Source: Kitasatospora gansuensis (GTDB lineage: Bacteria > Actinomycetota > Actinomycetes > Streptomycetales > Streptomycetaceae). Taken from it: a DNA stretch of 64,000 nucleotides. Below the pieces are notes generated by a model. That model was given only the letters and a program-made list of their open reading frames with translations, had not been told where the DNA came from and ran no database searches. Numbering within the stretch: position 1 is the first letter of the stretch; the number at the start of each line of letters is the position of its first letter. Position numbers and translations under genes: made by a program. The stretch spans positions 868,001 through 932,000 of the forward strand of contig NZ_JACHJR010000001.1 of the NCBI RefSeq assembly GCF_014203705.1. The letters are read 5' to 3'. This document shows positions 20,683-28,324 of this stretch, piece after piece.

Positions 20683-20889
20683 CGGAGGCTCCTGGGGGTG
20701 GAGGGGGTGCTTGCCCCTCTACCTCCCCGCCCACCGGGGTCGCACACGCACCAGGTGTCACAGCTCTGTAACTGACGGTGAGATTCGGGCAACGGTGCCA
20801 TCACCGTTCTGACTCGATCCGCCGACGGACCGGTCCCGGATCCGCACCGCAGCCGCACGATGAGGACAACGGCTCACGGGGGTGGCGGG

Positions 20890-21759
20890 ATGGAACTACG
20901 GACCATGATCCGGAGGGTGACCGCCGGGGTCGCCGTGGTGGGCGCGCCGGCCGTCGGGCTGTTCTGGTGGGCGCTGCTGTCCCTCCCCGGGGACGCCGAC
21001 CCACCGGACGTCACGGCGATGGCGAACGCACCGGCGACCCGCGCCGCCGACCGGTCGGCCACGGAGCTGACGGACAGCCAACTCGGCCTCCTGCACGCAC
21101 GGACGCCCTGGGCCGAGCAGCTCGGCACCTCCGCCGCCGACGTGTGCTTCTCCCGATCCCGGTCGGGGTCGTTCGGCAGCGGCGGGGCACGCTGGGACCC
21201 GGTGTCCTGCCGCCGGGCCGGCACCACCTACCTCGCCTTCGACGGTGAGATCCGGCAGCGCCTGGACGAACTCGACCGCACGGTGGCGGCCCTGGGCTGG
21301 TTACCCGACGGCGGCACGTGGTTGACCGATGCGGACCGGCACCTGCAAGCACCGGACAGCCCGGTCCACCCGACCGCCACGGAGTCGGCCCACCCCCGGC
21401 AGGTACCGGTCCGGCTCCACCTGTCCTACACCCGTCAGCACGTCGGCCCCCTCACCCTGAGCATCGACGTCCTGGAGGTTCCGGCCGTCCCGGCAGCCGC
21501 AGGCAGTTGGGGCAGCTGGGTCGACGCCCGCTCCCCGGGCGGCATGCCGTACCGGAACGACACTTCCGCCCGGGCCGTCTACTTCACCTGGCGGCCCGTC
21601 GACTCGACCGCCCTGCTCGGGTCGACGGCGCACCGCTACGTCGCCGCCTTCAGCTTCGACGCCGAGTACTACGTCGAGCCGTCTGCCCACTCCTCCGCAC
21701 CTTCGGCTCCACCGGCAGGTGCACCGGCGTGCCGCAGCGGGAGCGGGCGCTGCAACTAG
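20890..21759 (+). CDS. Hypothetical membrane-anchored or exported protein
   Basis: A 289-residue protein with an N-terminal positively charged stretch and one hydrophobic segment (VTAGVAVVGAPAVGLFWWAL, about 10-29), so it is either anchored with its C-terminal domain outside or cleaved. The outer part has two Cys (in DVCFSRS and VSCRRAG) that could form a disulphide, and a Ser/Pro/Ala-rich tail with Cys near the end. The ATG at 20890 is preferred over one at 20860 because of the GGGGGTGGCGGG just upstream. No family recognised. It is convergent with, and only 3 bp from, the thioesterase. Confidence 0.6.
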   Translation: MELRTMIRRVTAGVAVVGAPAVGLFWWALLSLPGDADPPDVTAMANAPATRAADRSATELTDSQLGLLHARTPWAEQLGTSAADVCFSRSRSGSFGSGGARWDPVSCRRAGTTYLAFDGEIRQRLDELDRTVAALGWLPDGGTWLTDADRHLQAPDSPVHPTATESAHPRQVPVRLHLSYTRQHVGPLTLSIDVLEVPAVPAAAGSWGSWVDARSPGGMPYRNDTSARAVYFTWRPVDSTALLGSTAHRYVAAFSFDAEYYVEPSAHSSAPSAPPAGAPACRSGSGRCN

Positions 21760-21762
21760 CCC

Positions 21763-22581
21763 CTATCCGCGCGGCGCCCGGGCCAGCTGCCGCGACTGGG
21801 CGACCAGGCGCCCGGTGGAGTCCCACACCTCGGCGTCCTCCTCGAAGTAGCCGCCGGCCAGGTTCCGGGTGGCGTGCCTGACCCGGAGCCAGCCCGCCGC
21901 GGGGCGGGCCCGCAGGTGGACCGTCAGTTCGATGGTCGGCGCCCATCCCGGCAGGCCGAGGTCGAAGGTCACCGGCGGCAGCGCGTCCGCGACCAGCAGC
22001 AGCTGCAACGGGTCGGGCTCCCGCCCATCCGCCAGCCGGAACCAGCCCTGGATGCACCCGTTCCCGGACGGTGCGCCGACCGCCCAGCCGACCGTCGCCG
22101 GGTCCAGCCGCAGGTCGAACCGCTCCAGCAGCGCGGCCTGCTCGATCAGCTGCTTCGGCGCGTGCTCGACGCCGATGCACTCCTCCGGCGGCGGCATCTC
22201 GAACGGCACGGCGCTGGTCCGCACCTCCCCCGCCTGCGCGTCCAGGTCTCCGTACGTGGCGAGCACCCGCAGCCGCTCCTCGCCGTCCTGATGGAGCGAA
22301 GCAGTCCCGGTCGACAGCGAACGCCCGCGCCGCACCGTCTCGGTCCGCACCTCCACCGGCCCTGGCACCGAGGCCGAGAGGTAGTAGCCGCTGATCGAGA
22401 CCGGGTCCGGGTGCTCGGGGTGCTCCAGTGACAGGGCGTGGCCCGCGACCGCGAGCAGCAGGCCGCCGTTGACCCCGCCGCCGATCTGCCAGCCCTCGCC
22501 GAGCTCTCCGGCGTACCGGCCCGGCCCGGCGGGGCTGAGGGCGATGCCCTGGTCGAACTCGCTGCGTGTCGCGGTGGTCAT
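21763..22581 (-). CDS. Acyl-CoA thioesterase, TesB-like double hotdog
   Basis: Predicted to hydrolyse acyl-CoA or a related thioester. The 272-residue protein has two hotdog-like halves. The first contains GEGWQIGGGVNGGLLLAVAGHAL, typical of the thioesterase superfamily (4HBT_3/TesB group); the second ends WDSTGRLVAQSRQLA, the usual closing strand of TesB proteins. Start ATG at 22581 follows GGCGGCTCC-type sequence without a strong ribosome binding site; an upstream start at 22632 would add 17 residues of low similarity. It lies downstream of nusB behind a terminator, so it is probably transcribed alone. Substrate is unknown. Confidence 0.8.
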   Translation of the reverse strand: MTTATRSEFDQGIALSPAGPGRYAGELGEGWQIGGGVNGGLLLAVAGHALSLEHPEHPDPVSISGYYLSASVPGPVEVRTETVRRGRSLSTGTASLHQDGEERLRVLATYGDLDAQAGEVRTSAVPFEMPPPEECIGVEHAPKQLIEQAALLERFDLRLDPATVGWAVGAPSGNGCIQGWFRLADGREPDPLQLLLVADALPPVTFDLGLPGWAPTIELTVHLRARPAAGWLRVRHATRNLAGGYFEEDAEVWDSTGRLVAQSRQLARAPRG

Positions 22582-22664
22582 GGGTGGAGCCGCCCTCTCG
22601 CCAAAAAGAGTTACCCGTCGGTAGCCAAACATACGTCAGCTCCCCCATCCGGCGGAACACGAAA

Positions 22665-22697
22665 ATGCCGCCGCCCCCACGAAGGGGGCGGCGGCAT
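22665..22697 (-). terminator. Intrinsic terminator after nusB
   Basis: A perfect 14 bp GC-rich stem (22665-22678 with 22684-22697) followed on the minus strand by TTTT. It begins 14 bp past the nusB stop. Confidence 0.85.
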
Positions 22698-22710
22698 CTG
22701 CGACGGAGCG

Positions 22711-23151
22711 TCAGTCGCGACGGATGGTCGGCTTGAGCTCCAGGAAGCGGGCGAGCAGACCGTTCACGAAGGCCGGGGAGTCGTCCGTGGAGTACTCCTT
22801 GGCGATCTCGACGGCCTCGTCCAGGACGACCGCGTCCGGGACGCCGTCCTCCCAGATCAGCTCGTAGGTGCCGAGGCGCAGGACGTTGCGGTCCGCGATC
22901 GGCATCCGGTCCAGGGTCCAGCCCACCGCGTAGGTGGAGATCAGGTCGTCGATCTTCCTGGCGTGCTGGACGTATCCCTCGATCAACTGCATGGTGTACT
23001 CGGCCACCTGCGGGATGCCCTCGTCCGGCTTGGGCTCGCGCGAGCGCGCGATCCAGTCGGCGAGCACCCGCTGCGGGTCGACACCACGGTGGTCGGCCTC
23101 GAAGAGGATCTGGAAGGCCCGCGTACGGGCCTTGGTGCGCGCAGCTGACAC
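22711..23151 (-). CDS. nusB: Transcription antitermination protein NusB
   Basis: Binds boxA RNA with NusE (S10) to keep RNA polymerase running through rRNA operons. The 146-residue all-helical protein has the N-terminal KARTRAFQILFEAD and the conserved YTMQLIEGYVQHARKIDDLI and LRLGTYELIWEDGVPDAVVLDE segments. It starts two bases after the efp stop, so it is cotranscribed with efp, the known streptomycete order. A strong terminator follows. Confidence 0.96.
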   Translation of the reverse strand: MSAARTKARTRAFQILFEADHRGVDPQRVLADWIARSREPKPDEGIPQVAEYTMQLIEGYVQHARKIDDLISTYAVGWTLDRMPIADRNVLRLGTYELIWEDGVPDAVVLDEAVEIAKEYSTDDSPAFVNGLLARFLELKPTIRRD

Positions 23152-23153
23152 TT

Positions 23154-23717
23154 TTACTTGACCCGGCCCAGGTAGCTGCCGTCACGGGTGTCGACCTTGA
23201 TCTTCTCGCCGGTGACGATGAAGAGCGGGACGGCGATCTCGGCGCCGGTCTCCAGGGTGGCCGGCTTGGAGCCACCGGTGGAGCGGTCGCCCTGCACGCC
23301 GGGCTCGGTGTGCGAGATGACCAGCTCGACCGAGGCCGGGAGCTCGATGTAGATGGCGGCGCCCTCGTACATCGCGACCAGGGCCTCGAAGCCCTCCAGC
23401 AGGTAGTTGGCGGCGTCGCCGACGACCTTCGGGTCGACCATGATCTGGTCGTAGGTGTCCGTGTCCATGAACACGAACTGCTCGCCGTCCTTGTACGAGA
23501 ACTGCATGCCGCGCTTGTCGACGCTGGCGGTCTCGACCTTGGTGCCGGCGTTGAAGGTCTTGTCGACGACCTTGCCGGTCAGGACCTCCTTGAGCTTCGT
23601 GCGCACGAAGGCCGGGCCCTTACCGGGCTTGACGTGCTGGAACTCGACGACGGACCACAGCTTGCCGCCGTCCAGCTTGAGAACCATGCCGTTCTTGAGA
23701 TCGTTCGTGGAAGCCAC
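23154..23717 (-). CDS. efp: Elongation factor P
   Basis: Relieves ribosome stalling at polyproline stretches. The 187-residue protein has the three-barrel EF-P pattern: N-terminal KOW-like domain with [15 protein letters not shown], carrying the tip Lys; a central OB domain; and a C-terminal OB domain ending SYLGRVK. The tip Lys lies in a PGKGPA loop, as in other actinobacterial EF-P. It is followed by nusB, and preceded by an M24-family gene on the same strand with about 70 bp between. Confidence 0.97.
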   Translation of the reverse strand: MASTNDLKNGMVLKLDGGKLWSVVEFQHVKPGKGPAFVRTKLKEVLTGKVVDKTFNAGTKVETASVDKRGMQFSYKDGEQFVFMDTDTYDQIMVDPKVVGDAANYLLEGFEALVAMYEGAAIYIELPASVELVISHTEPGVQGDRSTGGSKPATLETGAEIAVPLFIVTGEKIKVDTRDGSYLGRVK

Positions 23718-23790
23718 GGGCGCACTTACTCCTGGATATAGCTGTCAAGGAACCAAGGGATTGCGCAGAACCGCAACCACCCGGGGGCGG

Positions 23791-24903
23791 CTACAGCGCG
23801 AGGAGCTCCTTGGTAGTGATGGTGAGCAGCTCGGGACCACCCTCTTCGAGGGGACGGACCACGAGCGTGTCCTCGATCCGGACCCCACCCTTACCCGGGA
23901 TGTGTACCCCGGGACCGACGGTGACCGGCACGCGATTGTCCAGTTTACCCATGTCCGCGGGCCCGAGACGCGGCGCCTCCCGGATCTCCAGGCCGATGCC
24001 GTGACCGAGCGGGTGCAGAGAGCTCTCCGCGTACCCCCCGGACTGGAGGATCTCGCGGGCCGCCTGGTCCGGTGCGTGCTGCGGAACGCCCGGGCCGAGC
24101 GCCTCCCGGGCGGCCCGTTGGGCCCGGAACACCAGCCGGTGCAGCTCCACCTGCCAGGGCGCCGGGGCCGCCCCGATCACGAAGGTCCTGGCGGTGGAGA
24201 CGCCGTAGCCCCGGTACTGGGCGCCGAGCACCACGGTCAGGAAGTCGCCCTCCTCCACCCGGCGGTCGGTGGGCAGGTGGAACTCCAGGCCGGAGTGGCT
24301 GCCGGTGCCGACCGAGACCGGGAAGGCCGCCTGGTCCGCGCCGTGGTCGATCATGCGGCGCTCCAGCTCCATCGCGAGATGGCGCTCGGTGCGGCCGACC
24401 AGGATCGACTCGAGCAGCTCGCCGAGCGCCTGGTCGGCGATCTCGGCGGCGATCCGCAGGTCGGCGATCTCGTGCTCGTCCTTGACGACGCGCAGCTGTT
24501 CGACCGCCCGGGCCAGGTCGGTCAGCTCGACGCCCTCGGCCAGCCCGGCGATCCTGCGGTGCCGGCTGACCGTCAGGTCGTGCTCCTCGACCGCGAGGTC
24601 CCGGACCCGCAGCCGGGCCGCCGCCTCGGCGGCGGCCAGCGCGGTGTCGGTGCCCTCGGGCACCGGCAGCCGGGCCACCTCGGGGTCGTCCGGCAGCCGG
24701 TGTTCGCCGGTGTCGTCCGGCGGCAGGTCCTCGGGGAGCGCCAGGACGGCGCGCTCCCTGGTGAGCAACAGGGTGGCCCCGCAGGGGGCGCAGCCGGTGA
24801 GGTAGCGGACGTTCGCAGCTCGGGTGATCAGCGCGGCGTCGGCCCCGGAGGCACTGCAGTGTGCCCTCAGCCGCTCGCGCCGTGCCGCGTATGCCTCAAC
24901 CAT
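23791..24903 (-). CDS. M24 (aminopeptidase P-like) family protein with lost metal ligands
   Basis: A 370-residue protein of the creatinase/aminopeptidase P fold: N-terminal domain (1-150) and pita-bread domain (150-370). Known M24 enzymes bind two metals through Asp-Asp-His-Glu-Glu. Here the two Asp positions are changed: VVLGA (Val near 225) replaces the vDfGA Asp, and GYGVSTART (Ser near 236) replaces the sDitRT Asp. The His in LGHGIGLEI and the two Glu (REAPR, RIEDTLV) remain. It is probably not a normal X-Pro peptidase. It lies just upstream of efp, a place where streptomycetes usually have an M24 gene, so the degenerate form may be conserved and have a non-catalytic role. Confidence 0.8.
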   Translation of the reverse strand: MVEAYAARRERLRAHCSASGADAALITRAANVRYLTGCAPCGATLLLTRERAVLALPEDLPPDDTGEHRLPDDPEVARLPVPEGTDTALAAAEAAARLRVRDLAVEEHDLTVSRHRRIAGLAEGVELTDLARAVEQLRVVKDEHEIADLRIAAEIADQALGELLESILVGRTERHLAMELERRMIDHGADQAAFPVSVGTGSHSGLEFHLPTDRRVEEGDFLTVVLGAQYRGYGVSTARTFVIGAAPAPWQVELHRLVFRAQRAAREALGPGVPQHAPDQAAREILQSGGYAESSLHPLGHGIGLEIREAPRLGPADMGKLDNRVPVTVGPGVHIPGKGGVRIEDTLVVRPLEEGGPELLTITTKELLAL

Positions 24904-24969
24904 GCCCTGAGCCTAAGAACCCGCCGCCGAAGCCGCCTCCCGAGCGCACCCGATCGGAAGCCAACCCCC

Positions 24970-25021
24970 AGGCCCTCTCTTTCGGATCACGCCGGGCGAC
25001 GTGACCCGAACGAGAGGGCCT
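24970..25021 (-). terminator. Hairpin at the end of the PI-PLC gene
   Basis: A 16 bp stem with one mismatch (24970-24985 with 25006-25021), extended inward by TCAC/GTGA. It begins at the stop codon of the 25020 gene and separates it from the M24 gene. Confidence 0.7.
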
Positions 25022-27254
25022 AGAGGACGAACGGGTTCCCGCCCTGCGCGGCGATCAGGTACCACGCGGTGGCGCCGGTGTGCAGGGCCGCGTAGTAGAT
25101 GTCGCCCTCCCCGGTGTTCAGGCCGTCGCTGGAGGCGGCGACGATGCCGCGGCCGTCGTTGTTGGGGGCGTTGGTCTGGGCCGCCGCGATGGTGGCCAGC
25201 AGGGTGGTCGCCTTGTCGGCGTCGCCCGGGGCGTTGCGGGCCCGGTAGGCGGCGGCCAGGTGCGCGGTGCCCTCGAACCAGACCTTGCTGGTGTCCGCCC
25301 CGCTGAAGCTGACGCCGGAGAAGCCGCCGTCGGTGGCGGCCATCCGCCCCGCCGTCCAGTCGATGGCGGGCGCGTACGCCGGGTCCTTGGTGGCCAGGTA
25401 GCTCCAGGTCTGGACGTCCTCGGGCTCGACGTCCTCGTTGATCGTGACGCCGTCCAGGCCGGTGCCCGTCCACAGGTGGCCGTTGGCGGCCTGCATGGTA
25501 CGGACGAAGGCGAAGGCGTTGTCGGAGCGGCTCTGCCAGACGCCGTCCCCGGTGACCTGGGCGAGCATCCGGAAGAACGCGCCGGTGTCGATGTTGTGTT
25601 CGGTGGCCTTCCAGCGGAGCGGGATCATCTCCGCCCCGGTCTCGTCATCGTTGCGCAGGCCCCCGGTGTAGCCGCCCGCGCCCCGGCTGTCCGCCGCGTT
25701 GGCCTGGATCCAGTTGGCGGCCTTCAACGCGCCGTCCAGGAACCGCTGTTGGCCGGTGACGTGGTAGAGCCTGGTGAAGGTCAGGCCGGCCCAGGCCATG
25801 TTGCCGGTGTAGACCGAGAAGCCGCCGACGTACGGTGCGCCGGAGGCGGTGACGAAGGGGTTGGGCTCGTACGAGGCGCGCAGCCGGCCGTCGGGCACGA
25901 TGTCGTGGGCCTGGGCGTAGAGCAGGCTGTCGCCGAGGGCCGTGGCGCGGCCGATGTCCTCGGAGTTGCCGCGCTGCAAGAAGGCCGCGACCACCAGCGC
26001 GTTGTCGTAGGTGAAGCTGGCCTGGAAGCCGTCCGGGCCGAAGCGGGGGTCGTCGAAGTAGCCGCCCCGGTAGCTCTGCGGGACCCGCAGGGCACTGCCG
26101 CTGCCGTACCGGTCGAGGTCACCGGCCAGGTAGGAGTACGCGTTCTCCAGCGAGTACCGGGACGGCGGTGTGGCGTGGAAGACCGGCTTGTTCGGGCCCG
26201 CGAGGGAGAGGTTGCGGCTGATCAGCGGGTCGATGACGCTCCCGGTGGGGAAGTCCATCATGACGACGCCGAGGTGCTTGGTGACGTCCGGGCTGCCGAG
26301 GTAGCCGCTCAGCTTGCTGTTGACGCCCTCGATCTTCACGCGCTCGCGCGGGCCGATCATGCGGGACTCGCCGTTGGCGAAGCCGTCCGGCGTGTGCGCG
26401 ACCGTGGAAGCGGAGGTGTAGGTGACGTACATGCCACTGTTCGACAGCGCGGCCTCGTCCAGATGGGTCCGGACGGCGTCCCACTTCTGCTCGATGCTCG
26501 CGGGCTGGTCCAGGTCGCCGAGGTGGCTCTTGTAGTCCTTGATCCCGTAGCCGTAGTCGCCCCCGCCGGGCCCTTCGAAGTTGGTGAGCACGATCTTGCC
26601 GCGCACCTCGGAGAGCTTGGGGATCTCCGCCTGGTGGTAGTAGTAGAGACCGCCCTCGGCCGGGGTGGGCTTGACGACCGACTTGTCGTAGAAGAGGTCC
26701 TTGTTCTGCTCGACGTACCGGTCGAGGATCGCCATCCGCTCGGCCTGGGTCGCCTTCCACGGCTGGTCCACGCAGCTGGTCGGCGAGGCCAGGGTGTCGC
26801 CCCCGCACTCCGCGTGGAGGCGCAGCAGGATCGTCTCGCTGCTGTGGGCCGCCAGGAAGTTCCGCGCCTGGCCGAGCACGTCGTCGAAGACCGCGTTCTG
26901 GTAGTACGCGCCGTGGTGGATGGTGAACCCGCCGTCGACCACCCGGACCCGGATGTCGATGGCCCGGATGCCGCTGTCCAGCTGGTGCCCGAGGGTCGCC
27001 CCGCTGTCGCCGTAGTCGTACTGGGTCTGGACGAACATGCCGCCGTGGATCGCCATCGTCTCGTGCGTGCCCGGGACGGTCATGGCGCTGAGCGGGGTCT
27101 CGCCCCCGACGCCGGACATCCAGTTCTGCGGGTTCACCGCGGTCGGGACGGTGTCCGCCGAGGCGGGGTGCGTCACGGCCACGGGTGCCGCCAGGACGGC
27201 GAGGACCAGGGCGGCGCGGGCCGCCCGGGGAGAGCGGGACTTCGGTGGAGCCAC
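25020..27254 (-). CDS. Secreted PI-PLC X-domain protein fused to a glycosidase-like toroid
   Basis: A 744-residue exported protein. Residues 1-33 are a signal peptide ending at an Ala-x-Ala site (PASA). Residues about 45-330 are a phosphatidylinositol-specific phospholipase C X domain: VPGTHETMA carries the first catalytic His (about 64), IDIRV the active-site Asp/Arg, and TIHHGAYY the second His (about 113-114). It would cleave phosphoinositides or glycosyl-PI with a cyclic product. Residues about 350-744 look like an alpha/alpha-toroid of six-hairpin glycosidases (repeated paired helices, SFTYDNALVVAAFL, GYTGGLRNDDETG). The combination suggests action on glycosylated inositol lipids or anchors, which is inference. 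It is transcribed alone. Confidence 0.8.
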   Translation of the reverse strand: MAPPKSRSPRAARAALVLAVLAAPVAVTHPASADTVPTAVNPQNWMSGVGGETPLSAMTVPGTHETMAIHGGMFVQTQYDYGDSGATLGHQLDSGIRAIDIRVRVVDGGFTIHHGAYYQNAVFDDVLGQARNFLAAHSSETILLRLHAECGGDTLASPTSCVDQPWKATQAERMAILDRYVEQNKDLFYDKSVVKPTPAEGGLYYYHQAEIPKLSEVRGKIVLTNFEGPGGGDYGYGIKDYKSHLGDLDQPASIEQKWDAVRTHLDEAALSNSGMYVTYTSASTVAHTPDGFANGESRMIGPRERVKIEGVNSKLSGYLGSPDVTKHLGVVMMDFPTGSVIDPLISRNLSLAGPNKPVFHATPPSRYSLENAYSYLAGDLDRYGSGSALRVPQSYRGGYFDDPRFGPDGFQASFTYDNALVVAAFLQRGNSEDIGRATALGDSLLYAQAHDIVPDGRLRASYEPNPFVTASGAPYVGGFSVYTGNMAWAGLTFTRLYHVTGQQRFLDGALKAANWIQANAADSRGAGGYTGGLRNDDETGAEMIPLRWKATEHNIDTGAFFRMLAQVTGDGVWQSRSDNAFAFVRTMQAANGHLWTGTGLDGVTINEDVEPEDVQTWSYLATKDPAYAPAIDWTAGRMAATDGGFSGVSFSGADTSKVWFEGTAHLAAAYRARNAPGDADKATTLLATIAAAQTNAPNNDGRGIVAASSDGLNTGEGDIYYAALHTGATAWYLIAAQGGNPFVL

Positions 27255-27369
27255 GGCGGGGCGTCCTTTTCGGTGGGAGGCTGGTCCACCGATCCAATCC
27301 GGGCCGCTCCGGGCCGGTCAACGGCCGTCGGGGCAGCGAATCAGGGCCGCGCGTACCTCCGCGATTCTG

Positions 27370-28242
27370 CTACCGCGTGAGCTCACGGGCCGTCAGCAGG
27401 GCGTCGTCGACGCTCTCCAGGATGTCCGGGATCGGGTAGCGCACCGAGCGGATCACCCGGTCGGGGCCGATCACCAGGGTGAGGCGCTTGAGCCGGGTGG
27501 TGCCGCCGGCCCGGATGGTGGGCAGGCGCAGGGCGGCGGTGAGTTCCAGGCCGGCGTCGGAGAGCAGCGGGAAGTCCAGGCCCTCCGCCTCGGCGAAGGC
27601 GCGCTGCTCGTCGGTGCGCTGGGTGGAGACCCCGTGCACGGTGGCGCCCACGGCGGCGAACTCGGCCAGCCGCGCCTGGTAGGTCCGGGACTCCAGCGTG
27701 CAGCCCGCCGCGCCGGGCACGGCGCCCCAGCCGGGCGGGTAGGACTCCGGGCGGACGAAGGCGCCGGGGAAGCAGTAGAGGACGGTGGGGCCGGCGACCG
27801 GGTCGCGCGGCTGCCCGGTGGTGTCGGTGAGCAGCAGCTCGGGCACCCGGGTGCCGGTCAGGGCGTGCACCCGCTCGGCCTCCCGGGAGGTCTCGGCGGT
27901 GGTGGCGGTCACCTCGCCGGGGCCGAGCAGCCAGGTGTCGCCCCAGTCCTGCAGGGCGACCAGCACCGGCAGCAGGGCCCGGCCGCGCGGGGTGAGCCGG
28001 TACTCGTACCGGGGCGGCCGGTCCTGGTAGGGCTCGCGGGCCAGTACCTCGGCGTCCACCAGCAGGTGCAGACGCTCCGTCAGGACCTTGCGGGACAGGC
28101 CGAGTTCGTGTTGCAGCTGGTCGAAGCGGTGCAGTCCGCGCGCCACGTCGCGCAGCACCAGCAGCGTCCAGGCGTCGCCGACCACGTCCAAGGACTGGGC
28201 GATCGCGCAGTTGTCGTCGCCCGGGCCACCCCGTCTGGGCAT
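27370..28242 (-). CDS. HxlR-type regulator fused to a peroxiredoxin-like domain
   Basis: A 290-residue fusion. Residues about 8-105 form an HxlR winged helix (CAIAQSLDVVGDAWTLLVLRD...LSRKVLTERLHLLV), including the conserved N-terminal Cys (12) that senses oxidants or electrophiles in YodB-type regulators. Residues about 130-285 form a thioredoxin/AhpC-TSA fold with GCTLESRTY, where Cys 181 is at the peroxidatic position, plus Cys 157 in LYCFPG. So a DNA-binding domain and a likely peroxide-reactive domain are in one chain. The ATG at 28242 follows GGGAGG. It is divergent from an MFS exporter with an 11-bp-arm palindrome between. A redox-sensing repressor of the pump is the simplest reading. 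Confidence 0.85.
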   Translation of the reverse strand: MPRRGGPGDDNCAIAQSLDVVGDAWTLLVLRDVARGLHRFDQLQHELGLSRKVLTERLHLLVDAEVLAREPYQDRPPRYEYRLTPRGRALLPVLVALQDWGDTWLLGPGEVTATTAETSREAERVHALTGTRVPELLLTDTTGQPRDPVAGPTVLYCFPGAFVRPESYPPGWGAVPGAAGCTLESRTYQARLAEFAAVGATVHGVSTQRTDEQRAFAEAEGLDFPLLSDAGLELTAALRLPTIRAGGTTRLKRLTLVIGPDRVIRSVRYPIPDILESVDDALLTARELTR

Positions 28243-28287
28243 CCGTCCTCCCACTCTCGCATTGACCCTCAGCCTCCCATGCTGACA

Positions 28288-28314
28288 TAGTCAGTTCCCC
28301 AAAGGAACTTACTA
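28288..28314 (+). promoter_or_regulatory. Candidate operator for the HxlR-peroxiredoxin regulator
   Basis: TAGTCAGTTCC (28288-28298) and GGAACTTACTA (28304-28314) form an inverted repeat with one mismatch around CCAAA. It lies between the divergent regulator and MFS genes, ending 10 bp before the MFS start, where binding would block transcription or translation. Size and symmetry suit an HxlR dimer. Confidence 0.7.
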
Positions 28315-28324
28315 GGGGGCAAGC

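Noticed and set aside
20860..20889. Earlier ATG for the 20890 membrane protein
   Set aside because: No ribosome binding site before it, and it would add a Gly-rich stretch before the positively charged signal-anchor start.
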